64,000 bases of DNA from Gammaproteobacteria bacterium. GTDB lineage: Bacteria > Pseudomonadota > Gammaproteobacteria > Steroidobacterales > Steroidobacteraceae. Positions 30,061-37,847 of the stretch are shown piece after piece. The stretch lies in NCBI GenBank assembly GCA_025357835.1, contig JANYLM010000074.1, positions 1-64,000 on the forward strand, in the 5' to 3' direction. Below the pieces are notes generated by a model, which was given only the letters and a program-made list of their open reading frames with translations, was not told where the DNA came from and did not search any database. The position numbers were made by a program, and so were the translations under genes. Position 1 is the stretch's first letter. Each line of letters starts with the position of its first letter.

Positions 30061-30687
30061 TCAGCCCAACTTGTCGCGGACGATTTTGTAGATCGCTTCG
30101 GTCTCAACGGCGCAATGCGCGACCAGCTTTTCCAAATCGGCGGTGGCTTTTTCCGCAAAAGCGCGGTCCTTCAGGGCGGGCGCGTTGATGTAGACATTCA
30201 GCGCCGCGCTGCGCAGGCCCACGAACCCAGCCAGCACACCGATGCCGCCGTCGCTGATGACGTTGAGATACCCGTGTTCGCTGGCGCGCCGCGACAGCGC
30301 GATGACTGCAGCGCATGCGCGCGCGCAGTCGAGGGGCACTTCGGTGGCACGGCGCAAACCCGCCTGGATCGCGGCGGCGCGCGCCGCCTTCTCGTCGTCA
30401 GTCGCTTTGGGCATTTTGTACCCGGCCAGGATGCTGTCGAAGGCGGCGATATCTTCGGGGACCATGGCGGTCAGGCGCCGGCGCACCTTTTCCGAATCAT
30501 GGAGTATGGCCCGCATTTCCGCTTCCACTTCTTCGTAGCCCTTCTTGCCGATGGTGACGTTGCAGACCATGGATACAAGCGCGGCGCCCATGGCGCCCAT
30601 GATGGCGGCGGCGCTGCCGCCGCCCGGTGTCGGATTGCCGCTGGAGAGATCGTCGAGGAATTTTTCTACCGAGCTTTGGGTGACCAT
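30061..30687 (-). CDS. fchA: Methenyl-tetrahydrofolate cyclohydrolase (cyclodeaminase family)
   Basis: 208 residues of the formiminotransferase-cyclodeaminase fold. The enzyme interconverts methenyl-H4F and formyl-H4F. Visible are the folate-site motif NPTPGGGSAAAIMGAMGAALVSMVCN near the N-terminus, EDIAAFDSILAGYKMPK, and the RASEHGYLNVISDGGIGVLAG block. Length matches FchA of methylotrophs (about 208) and not the much longer bifunctional mammalian type. It follows mtdA by 22 bases, in the order hprA-mtdA-fchA known from Methylobacterium serine-cycle operons. This neighbourhood decides for FchA rather than a histidine-catabolic cyclodeaminase. Confidence 0.93.
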   Translation of the reverse strand: MVTQSSVEKFLDDLSSGNPTPGGGSAAAIMGAMGAALVSMVCNVTIGKKGYEEVEAEMRAILHDSEKVRRRLTAMVPEDIAAFDSILAGYKMPKATDDEKAARAAAIQAGLRRATEVPLDCARACAAVIALSRRASEHGYLNVISDGGIGVLAGFVGLRSAALNVYINAPALKDRAFAEKATADLEKLVAHCAVETEAIYKIVRDKLG

Positions 30688-30709
30688 TTATTTCATCGCT
30701 TTTTCAAGT

Positions 30710-31570
30710 TCAATCGACCATCGTTTTGGCGATGGCATAAATTTCTTCGGCGTCGAGCAGCAGATCGTTCTGTTCGAACAGGCGCGAGATACAGGCACGA
30801 TGCAGCGCCAATTTGAGCGCACCGAAACCGAGCGAGCCAAACAGTATCTTACCGTGCTTAGGTAAGTCGCGATCGTTGAGGCCGACGCCTTCGATGCCCG
30901 CCGGCGGCGAAGCATTGGCATCGGCCACCAGTTCCAAGGTGGCGCTGTCCTGCCACTGCTTCTCCTGCAGCAGCGTAATACCGGCAGCACCTGTGGCGAG
31001 CACGATTTGCGCACCCTCGACGGCGGCGCCGCGCTCTGCATTGGTCGGCGCTTCGACGGCTCGCACCACGATGCCGAAGCGCGCATGGATGGAATCGCAG
31101 GCAGCTTGCACGACGTCGAGCTTGCGGCCGGTGATGGCGACCTCGGCTCCCTCGCGTGCCAGCAGCACCGCGGCGCGTTGACCCACCGGGCCTGAGCCTC
31201 CAAGCACGACGGCCCGCTTGCCCGCCAGGGAGCGACCGTGCGCCAGCCTTGCCACCGCGGCGCAGGCCGTGGTGTTGCAGCCATTGCAGTCGAACATCAC
31301 CGAGACGCGGAATTTTTCGAAAAACTTCTTGCGTACCGCGGCGAGCACCGCCTCGCCCTCGGCCATGTTGCCGCCGCCGATGAAGATGGCCGTGCTTTTC
31401 TTGTCTTTGATGCCGCGGGTGAAGATCGCGCCTTCGACCAGCCCACCGACATTCCTGGCGTCGATGCCGCCGTAGGCCGAAATGTGATCTGCGCCGCCGT
31501 CGTAGCCGACGACATTATCGAAGAGCGAGGGCAGGGCGTCCGTATCGAACTGGTAGAGCAGTTTTTTCAT
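30710..31570 (-). CDS. mtdA: NADP-dependent methylene-tetrahydrofolate/methanopterin dehydrogenase (MtdA)
   Basis: 286 residues closely following the MtdA pattern: KKLLYQFDTDALPSLFDNVVGYDGGADHI at the N-terminus, FIGGGNMAEGE, DCNGCNTTACAAVA, the NADP-binding GKRAVVLGGSGPVGQRAAVLLAREGAEVAITGRKLD, and the C-terminal FGALKLALHRACISRLFE. It oxidises methylene-H4F to methenyl-H4F, or runs in reverse for formate assimilation. No tetrahydromethanopterin-pathway gene is seen in the window, so the H4F substrate is preferred. The gene sits between hprA and fchA, consistent with a C1 assimilation operon. Confidence 0.93.
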   Translation of the reverse strand: MKKLLYQFDTDALPSLFDNVVGYDGGADHISAYGGIDARNVGGLVEGAIFTRGIKDKKSTAIFIGGGNMAEGEAVLAAVRKKFFEKFRVSVMFDCNGCNTTACAAVARLAHGRSLAGKRAVVLGGSGPVGQRAAVLLAREGAEVAITGRKLDVVQAACDSIHARFGIVVRAVEAPTNAERGAAVEGAQIVLATGAAGITLLQEKQWQDSATLELVADANASPPAGIEGVGLNDRDLPKHGKILFGSLGFGALKLALHRACISRLFEQNDLLLDAEEIYAIAKTMVD

Positions 31571-31623
31571 TTGTCACGATAATGCGGGGCGCAAGGCCCT
31601 AGATCAAGTCGCGAGCGCCTGCC

Positions 31624-32568
31624 TCAGGTGACGAGATGTTGCGGTTTGCCCGCTGCCCAAAGCTCTATGTTGTCGATCAATTGGTCGGCAAGGAACTGCA
31701 TCGCTCCGTCCGAAGCCCAGGCCAAATGCGGCGTGAGAATGAAATTCGGGCGCCGCACATCGAGTAGCGGGTGTCCATTCTTGGGCGGTTCTACGGTCAG
31801 CACGTCGAAGCCGGCGCCGGCGATCAAGCCCTCATCGAGCGCCTGAATCAGGGCCGCTTCGTCGACCAGTCCGCCGCGGGCCGTATTGATGAGCAAGGCG
31901 TTGCGCTTCATTTTCCGAAAGGCGTGGATGTCGATGAGATTGCGCGTGGCGGGCAGCAGTGGACAGTGCAGCGAGATCACATCAGATTTCGCCAGCATTT
32001 CATCGTGTGGTGTGAAGCTGACACCTGGCATCTTCGGCGGCGGATGATCGGCGAACAGCACATGCATGCCGAAGGCGCGCCCAATCGCCGCCGTGCCTTG
32101 GCCTATGGCGCCCTCGCCGATGATGCCGAGAGTGGCGCCGTGCAGGTCGCCGATATCATGCGTGAAAAAGCAGAATTGCTCGGATCTGTTCCACACGCCG
32201 TTCTCGACGTCCTGCCGGTACGCCAGCAGATTGCGCCTCAGCGCCAGAATCATGGCGAACGCGTGTTCAGGCACGGTATGCACCGCGTAATTGCGGATGT
32301 TCGCTACGGCGATGCCGTGTGCCTGGCAGTACGCAATGTCAACCACGTCGTAACCGGTGGCCGCTACGGCAATCATTTCCAGGTCCGGCAGTTGGCGCAA
32401 GGTCTCCGCGCGCATCGGCACCTTGTTGATGATGGCGACGCTCGCGCCAGCAAGCCGCGGGACGATCTCGCCTGCGGCGGTTTTTTCGTACTCGACGTAG
32501 TCGGTGCAGGGCTTGCGGACCTTGGCCTTAAGCGAGGCCCGGTCGAGGAATACCACTCGCATGGTCAT
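31624..32568 (-). CDS. hprA: Hydroxypyruvate reductase / glycerate dehydrogenase (HprA)
   Basis: 314-residue D-isomer-specific 2-hydroxyacid dehydrogenase that reduces hydroxypyruvate to D-glycerate with NAD(P)H. The Rossmann motif is TLGIIGEGAIGQGTA. The catalytic triad is visible as Arg in INTARGGLVDE, Glu in GFDVLTVEPP and His in ILTPHLAWAS. The segments VAIINKVPMRAETLRQLPDLEMIAVAATGYDVVD and NIRNYAVHTVPEHAFAMILALRRN match serine-cycle HprA very well. It is 53 bases upstream of mtdA and about 90 bases downstream of ftfL, all on the minus strand. Confidence 0.92.
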   Translation of the reverse strand: MTMRVVFLDRASLKAKVRKPCTDYVEYEKTAAGEIVPRLAGASVAIINKVPMRAETLRQLPDLEMIAVAATGYDVVDIAYCQAHGIAVANIRNYAVHTVPEHAFAMILALRRNLLAYRQDVENGVWNRSEQFCFFTHDIGDLHGATLGIIGEGAIGQGTAAIGRAFGMHVLFADHPPPKMPGVSFTPHDEMLAKSDVISLHCPLLPATRNLIDIHAFRKMKRNALLINTARGGLVDEAALIQALDEGLIAGAGFDVLTVEPPKNGHPLLDVRRPNFILTPHLAWASDGAMQFLADQLIDNIELWAAGKPQHLVT

Positions 32569-32657
32569 GCGGCGGCGCCGGTTTGCGACCCGGCGGCACG
32601 CACGCCGCCGGCCAGGTCCAGGCAGCGATGCGGGGCCGGCTGCTTCACTCGGTACGA

Positions 32658-34328
32658 CTAGAACAGCCCGACCACGCGTCCCTGTGCGTCGATGTCGATT
32701 TTGTCGGCAGACGGCACCTTCGGCAGTCCCGGCATGGTCATGACGTCACCGCAAACCACCACGATGAACTCCGCGCCCGCGGCGAGCCGCACCTCGCGAA
32801 TGTTGACCATATGCCCGCTCGGCGCACCGCGCAGAGCGGGATCGGTGGAGAACGAGTACTGAGTCTTGGCGATGCACACCGGATAATGCCCGTAGGTCTT
32901 CTGCAGCTCTTCGAATCGCGCGCGAATCTTGGAGTCGCCTGAGATGTCGGCGGCCCCGTAGATTTTCGTGGCGATGGTCTTGACCTTGTCCCACAGCGTT
33001 TGTTTCTCGTCGTAAACGAAGCGGAAGTTCGCCGCGCCTTTCTCGACGATTTCCACCACCTTACGGGCGACGTCCGTGGCACCCGCGCCGCCCTCGGCCC
33101 AATGCCGCGCCAGCACCAGCGGCACGTCCAGCGACGCCATTTTCTTGGCAAGCACAGTGTGCTCCGCGTCGGTGTCGGCGGTGAAGTGATTGACCGAGAC
33201 GACACAGGGCAAGCCGTACTGGTTGCGCACATTGCTGACGTGCCTCTCCAGATTCGCGATGCCCTTTTCCAGCGCCGCGAGGTTCTCCTGGTTGATCTGC
33301 TTCAGATCCGCACCGCCGTGATACTTGAGGGCACGGATGGTGGCGACGATCACCACCGCGGCCGGCCGCAGTCCGGACTTGCGGCACTTGATGTCGATGA
33401 ATTTTTCCGCACCCAGATCGGCGCCGAAACCCGCCTCCGTGACCACATAGTCGGCCAGCTTCAATGCCGTCGAGGTCGCCAGCACTGAATTGCAGCCGTG
33501 CGCAATGTTGGCAAAGGGGCCGCCATGGATGAAGGCCGGATTGTTTTCCAGAGTCTGCACCAGGTTCGGTTTCAGAGCTTCCTTCAGCAGCACCGTCATC
33601 GCACCCTGAGCTTTGAGGTCTCTGGCGTGGATGGGGGTCAGGTCGCGGCGATAGCCGACCACGATGTTGCCGAGCCTCTCCTTCAAGTCGACCAGGCTGT
33701 TCGCCAGGCAGAATATGGCCATGACTTCGGAAGCCACCACGATGTCGAAGCCATCTTGGCGCGGGAAGCCGTTGCCAGGACCGCCCAGTGCCACGGTGAT
33801 GTCGCGCAGGGCCCGGTCGTTCATATCCATGACGCGCTTCCAGGCGATGCGCCGCACGTCGAAGCCCAGCTCATTGCCGTGGTGGATGTGGTTGTCGATC
33901 AGCGCCGACAGCAAGTTGTGCGCCAGGCCGATGGCACTGAAGTCCCCAGTAAAGTGCAGGTTGATGTCTTCCATCGGCACGACCTGAGCGTAGCCGCCGC
34001 CCGCAGCGCCGCCCTTCATGCCGAACACCGGACCCAAGCTTGGTTCGCGCAGGCAAATCACGGCCTTCTTGCCGATCTTGTTGAGCGCGTCACCAAGGCC
34101 CACGGTGGTGGTCGTCTTGCCTTCGCCCGCGGGGGTGGGGCTCAGGGCGGTCACCAGAATGAGTTTGCCGTCGGGCTTGTCTTTCAGGGTGTCGATGTAG
34201 TCGAGCGCGATTTTGGCTTTGTAATGGCCGTAGTTTTCAATGCTGGCAGCCGGAATACCGAGGCGAGCTGCAATCTCGCCGATGGGTTTCAAAGTTGCAT
34301 TCTGGGCGATCCCGATATCGGAACTCAC
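32658..34328 (-). CDS. ftfL: Formate-tetrahydrofolate ligase
   Basis: 556 residues from a GTG at 34328, preceded by GGGAG about 7 bases away; this gives the usual length and the standard [15 protein letters not shown] start. An upstream ATG at 34364 is less likely. The ATP P-loop [62 protein letters not shown]-type and VTALSPTP blocks are all present. The enzyme makes 10-formyl-H4F from formate, H4F and ATP, the entry point of formate carbon into the folate pool. It is first in the minus-strand series ftfL-hprA-mtdA-fchA and lies about 3 kb from the formate dehydrogenase cluster. Confidence 0.96.
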   Translation of the reverse strand: MSSDIGIAQNATLKPIGEIAARLGIPAASIENYGHYKAKIALDYIDTLKDKPDGKLILVTALSPTPAGEGKTTTTVGLGDALNKIGKKAVICLREPSLGPVFGMKGGAAGGGYAQVVPMEDINLHFTGDFSAIGLAHNLLSALIDNHIHHGNELGFDVRRIAWKRVMDMNDRALRDITVALGGPGNGFPRQDGFDIVVASEVMAIFCLANSLVDLKERLGNIVVGYRRDLTPIHARDLKAQGAMTVLLKEALKPNLVQTLENNPAFIHGGPFANIAHGCNSVLATSTALKLADYVVTEAGFGADLGAEKFIDIKCRKSGLRPAAVVIVATIRALKYHGGADLKQINQENLAALEKGIANLERHVSNVRNQYGLPCVVSVNHFTADTDAEHTVLAKKMASLDVPLVLARHWAEGGAGATDVARKVVEIVEKGAANFRFVYDEKQTLWDKVKTIATKIYGAADISGDSKIRARFEELQKTYGHYPVCIAKTQYSFSTDPALRGAPSGHMVNIREVRLAAGAEFIVVVCGDVMTMPGLPKVPSADKIDIDAQGRVVGLF

Positions 34329-34508
34329 AAGTACTCCCGGTGTTGTTACGGCGATATGCCGCATTGCTGGCCTCGGGGCGGCGCCAACGCAACGCCCCAG
34401 GGATTTATTCTGACAAGACTATATCACCTAATACTGACGCCTCAATCACCTAACATGCGCGTCTCAACTGGGCCGGACGATGCTCTTTTGCAGAGCGGCA
34501 TGACTTTT

Positions 34509-35504
34509 CTAGATGGTCAGCACGAGCTTCCCGATATGATTCGACGTCTCCATGAGCCGGTGCGCCTCACTGGCGTCGGCCAGCGCAAATGTGGCGTGAA
34601 TGACGGGCCGTACTCGACCTGCGGCGAGCAGCGGCCAAATGTTTTTACGGACGGCAGAGGCGACCTCCGCTTTCTGAGCCACGGTTCGGGATCGCAGCGT
34701 CGAGCCGGTGAGTGTCAACCGTTTGGTCATTATCATCCCCATGTTGATTTCCGCCCGCGTGCCGCCGAGCAGAGAAATCACCACCACCCGGCCCTCGAGG
34801 GCCGCGATATCGAGATTGCGTGCGACGTAGCTGCCGGCAACCATGTCCAAGGTCACATCGACCCCCTTGCCCTCAGTCTCCGTGCGCATCACTTCGACGA
34901 AGTCCTCAGTGCGGTAATTGATGCCTCGAACCGCGCCCAGCCTTTGGCAGGCCTGCGCCTTGTCATCGGACCCTGCAGTCGCGTAAACACGGGCTCCCCA
35001 AGCTGCGGCGAGTTGAATGGCAGTAGTGCCGATGCCGCTGGTGCCGCCATGAATCAGCACGGTATCTCCCGCCTTGCAGCGGCCCCGATCGAATAGATTG
35101 GTCCACACGGTAAAGAAGGTTTCCGGTATAGCGGCGGCTTCCACCATGCTGATTCCGGCAGGTACCGGCAGACACAGCGGCGCCGCGGCGATCGCGTACT
35201 CGGCGTAGCCTCCTCCCGGCAACAAGGCAGTAACCTTGTCGCCCAGTGAAAGGCCGGAAACCTTGGGTCCCAGTGCGACGATGTCCCCGGCGATTTCCAG
35301 TCCGGGCAAATCCGAGGCTCCGGCCGGAGCGGGATACCGGCCTTGGCGCTGCATCACGTCCGGCCGATTGACCCCGGCTGCGGCCACGCGCACCAGCACC
35401 TCCCCATCCCCGGGTCGCGGTACCGGTCTGCGCGCCGGTTTGAGCTGCTCGGGTCCACCCGGGGCGGCGATTTCAACCACGGTCATTTCAACAGGTACGG
35501 ACAT
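34509..35504 (-). CDS. NAD(P)H:quinone oxidoreductase, zinc-independent MDR family
   Basis: 331 residues of the quinone-oxidoreductase/PIG3 branch of medium-chain dehydrogenases. The GroES-like domain has VRVAAAGVNRPDVMQRQGRYP and lacks the zinc-binding Cys set. The cofactor domain has VLIHGGTSGIGTTAIQLAAAWGARVYATAGSDDKAQ, where the Gly-rich turn and following Ser/Asp pattern suit NADPH. The C-terminal LTLTGSTLRSRTVAQKAEVA matches PIG3-type enzymes. It would reduce quinones or enals. It is divergent from a LysR gene across 116 bases, with a putative LysR box just before its start, so control by that regulator is likely. Confidence 0.9.
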   Translation of the reverse strand: MSVPVEMTVVEIAAPGGPEQLKPARRPVPRPGDGEVLVRVAAAGVNRPDVMQRQGRYPAPAGASDLPGLEIAGDIVALGPKVSGLSLGDKVTALLPGGGYAEYAIAAAPLCLPVPAGISMVEAAAIPETFFTVWTNLFDRGRCKAGDTVLIHGGTSGIGTTAIQLAAAWGARVYATAGSDDKAQACQRLGAVRGINYRTEDFVEVMRTETEGKGVDVTLDMVAGSYVARNLDIAALEGRVVVISLLGGTRAEINMGMIMTKRLTLTGSTLRSRTVAQKAEVASAVRKNIWPLLAAGRVRPVIHATFALADASEAHRLMETSNHIGKLVLTI

Positions 35505-35516
35505 CGGGTGCGTCCA

Positions 35517-35534
35517 ATTAATGTTAAATTTAAT
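35517..35534. promoter_or_regulatory. Candidate LysR-type binding box
   Basis: ATTAATGTTAAATTTAAT in the divergent gap contains inverted ATTAA/TTAAT arms separated by 8 bases, close to the T-N11-A arrangement of LysR sites. It also contains a directly repeated TTAATGTT. It lies about 13 bases upstream of the quinone oxidoreductase start, which suits autoregulation or repression of that gene. Confidence 0.35.
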
Positions 35535-35620
35535 GTTGAGCTAGGAAGCAACGTTGCGATTCCCGATCCTATCGTACAGGAACAGTAGGACGTACATTAG
35601 CCTGTGGCGCCGCAATAACT

Positions 35621-36526
35621 ATGTTCATCCGCCAACTCGAATATCTCGTCACTCTCTCCCGCGAAAAGCATTTCGCGAAGGCAGCCGAGGTTTGCCACGT
35701 GTCGCAGCCGGCTCTGTCATCGGCGATCCGCAGCTTGGAGAAGGAGCTCGGCGTCATGATCGTGCGGCGTGGGCGGCGCTATTTGGGATTGACTGTCGAA
35801 GGCGAACGGGTGCTGGCATGGGCGCAGCAGACCTTGGCGTCGCTGTCCTACATGCGCGAGGACGCGACCGCCGCGAAATCGACCATGTCGGGAACTTTGC
35901 GCATGGGTTCGATACCGACCACCATGACCGTAGCTGCGTTCTTGACGGGCCCGTGTTTTGCTGCGTATCCGAATATTCGCTATGCGCTGTCGTCCCTGAC
36001 CGCCGATGCCATCGTCAATCAATTGGATCACTTCGAACTCGATCTCGGCTTGACCTACCTCGACGATACCGTGATCGAGGGCTTTGAAAAGCTGCATTTG
36101 TTCAACGAACGATATGTGCTGCTAGCCGACCGCAAAATAGTGCTCGAACCCACGCTGACCTGGGAGCAGGCGGCGCGGCTGCCGCTTTGCCTGTTGACTG
36201 GAAAGATGCGCAATAGGCAGGTGATCGAGGCCGCTTTTCGGCGCGCCGGGGTTCAGCCCACGGTTATTCTCGAGACCGATTCGTTATTCTCGCTGTATGC
36301 CCATGTGAGCGACGCCGGCCTGTACAGCATCGTGCCGCATAGTCTGCTGAATTTTTTCGATCTCAAGAATCGAGTTCAGGCCAGACCCGTGGTGCCGCAG
36401 CTGACCCGCGCCATCGGTTTGATCGCCCGCAACCAGCCTACGCTTGCGCCCATTACGGGCGCGGTGTGGGAAATTGCGCGCGGTCTGGATTTGCAGCCGC
36501 GATTCGATCTGGCGCTCGAACCCTGA
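35621..36526 (+). CDS. LysR-family transcriptional regulator
   Basis: 301 residues. The N-terminal winged HTH (FIRQLEYLVTLSREKHFAKAAEVCHVSQPALSSAIRSLEKELGV) is characteristic. The substrate-binding domain spans about 90-295 with GTLRMGSIPTTMTVAAFLTGP. It is divergent from the quinone oxidoreductase gene, the standard layout for a LysR regulator and its target. It is located between ftfL and the formate dehydrogenase cluster, so a role in C1 gene control is also possible. The inducer is unknown. Confidence 0.92.
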   Translation: MFIRQLEYLVTLSREKHFAKAAEVCHVSQPALSSAIRSLEKELGVMIVRRGRRYLGLTVEGERVLAWAQQTLASLSYMREDATAAKSTMSGTLRMGSIPTTMTVAAFLTGPCFAAYPNIRYALSSLTADAIVNQLDHFELDLGLTYLDDTVIEGFEKLHLFNERYVLLADRKIVLEPTLTWEQAARLPLCLLTGKMRNRQVIEAAFRRAGVQPTVILETDSLFSLYAHVSDAGLYSIVPHSLLNFFDLKNRVQARPVVPQLTRAIGLIARNQPTLAPITGAVWEIARGLDLQPRFDLALEP

Positions 36527-36619
36527 CGCCGTTATAGCCGATTCGGGGGGCTGTCGATGAGGTGTGCCCCGTGGTAGATCCCGTTAGAATGCAGGCTCGC
36601 GCCAGAGCAGGGAATAGTA

Positions 36620-37552
36620 ATGACCACGGCCTATATCACCCACCCCGATTGCCTGCGCCACGAGATGGGCTGCGGGCACCCGGAGAGTCCTGCCCGCTTG
36701 AATGCCATCAATGAGCATATGCGCTCGTCCGGAATGCTGGACGAATTGCGCTGTTTGGAAGCACCGTTCGCAGACTCCGACGACCTCAAGCGCGTGCATG
36801 GTTCCGCCTATGTGGACCTGATTTACGAGAAAGCGCCCAGCGAGGGGTATGTGCAGCTCGATCCGGACACCGCAATGAACCCGCATAGCTTGTGTGCGGC
36901 GCGGCGGGCGGCGGGCGCGGGACTATTGGCGGTCGACGAGGTGCTGGCCGGTCGGGCGGAAAACGCATTCTGCGCCGTGCGGCCCTGTGGCCACCACGCG
37001 ACTCAAGATAGGTCGATGGGCTTTTGCATTTTCAACAATGTCGCTGTCGCGGCCGCCTATGCGCTGGATACAAAGGGCCTCGAGCGGGTTGCCATCATCG
37101 ACTTCGACGTCCACCACGGCAATGGCACCGAGGATGTGTTCAGCGCGCCGCACTGGCGCGACCGCGTGTTGATGGCGAGCTTTTTCCAGCATCCTTTTTA
37201 TCCTTACAGCGGCACCGCCAGTCCCGCACCCAATATGATCAATGTGCCGCTGGCCGAAGGCAGCGGCGGCGATGCGGCAAGGCAAGCCATCGAGGCGCAA
37301 TGGTTGCCCGCGTTGGAGAGTTTCAAGCCGGAGATGATTTTCATTTCCGCGGGGTTCGATGCGCACCGCGAGGATTTGTTGGGCGGCATGGCGCTCATCG
37401 AGGCCGACTATGCCTGGATCACCCGCGAAATGATGACCCTGGCGGCGCGGCACTCACAGCGGCGCATTGTCTCGATGCTAGAAGGCGGCTACAACCTGTC
37501 GGCCCTAGGCCGCAGCGCGGTGGCCCATGTGAAGACGCTCAGCGAAGCTTAG
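36620..37552 (+). CDS. Histone-deacetylase-family amidohydrolase
   Basis: 310 residues of the class II arginase-deacetylase fold. Active-site features are visible: the His pair in VRPCGHHATQDRSMGFCIFNN, the zinc ligands Asp and His in IIDFDVHHGNGTEDVF, the third ligand Asp in FISAGFDAHREDLLGG, and the C-terminal SMLEGGYNLSALGRS. Bacterial members hydrolyse acetylated amines such as acetylpolyamines or acyl-lysine. A possible relation is the spermidine-dehydrogenase-like gene at 44.4 kb, but it is too far away to argue an operon. It is convergent with fdsD, 16 bases apart. Confidence 0.92.
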   Translation: MTTAYITHPDCLRHEMGCGHPESPARLNAINEHMRSSGMLDELRCLEAPFADSDDLKRVHGSAYVDLIYEKAPSEGYVQLDPDTAMNPHSLCAARRAAGAGLLAVDEVLAGRAENAFCAVRPCGHHATQDRSMGFCIFNNVAVAAAYALDTKGLERVAIIDFDVHHGNGTEDVFSAPHWRDRVLMASFFQHPFYPYSGTASPAPNMINVPLAEGSGGDAARQAIEAQWLPALESFKPEMIFISAGFDAHREDLLGGMALIEADYAWITREMMTLAARHSQRRIVSMLEGGYNLSALGRSAVAHVKTLSEA

Positions 37553-37568
37553 GCGCAAGGCCGCCGGT

Positions 37569-37838
37569 TCAACCCGCGTCTCCGCCGCCCGAAGGCTCTG
37601 TCACCGGAGACACTGTGTGCGCCGCAAGGCGCCGTACCGCCTCTCGCGGCAGCTCGTCTAGGCCGCTCTCGCCGTGCGCGGCGAGCTTCTGCCGCATGCG
37701 CCTGGTCCAGAACTTGGCGATGTGATTGGCGATGCCGGTGATGGCGTCTTCGCGCAGGGGTTCTGCGCGAAAGAAGTTGCCGATGTCATTGGCCATCTTC
37801 ACCAGGTGCTCGGCGCCGCCGTGGGGTTCGCTGCTCAC
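37569..37838 (-). CDS. fdsD: Formate dehydrogenase delta subunit
   Basis: 89 residues, matching FdsD proteins in length and in LVKMANDIGNFFRAEP and ITGIANHIAKFWTRRMRQKL. FdsD is a small subunit or maturation partner of the soluble NAD-dependent molybdenum formate dehydrogenase FdsABG. It starts 9 bases after the fdsA stop and is the last gene of the fdhD-fdsGBAD series. The C-terminus is short and Gly/Pro-rich. No metal-binding motif is present. Confidence 0.9.
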   Translation of the reverse strand: MSSEPHGGAEHLVKMANDIGNFFRAEPLREDAITGIANHIAKFWTRRMRQKLAAHGESGLDELPREAVRRLAAHTVSPVTEPSGGGDAG

Positions 37839-37847
37839 CGCGATGAA

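Noticed and set aside
33498-35096. 532-codon open frame on the plus strand opposite ftfL and the quinone oxidoreductase
   Set aside because: It is antisense to two well-recognised genes, spans their intergenic gap, and its His/Gln/Asp/Arg-rich product shows no family motif; a product of high GC content.
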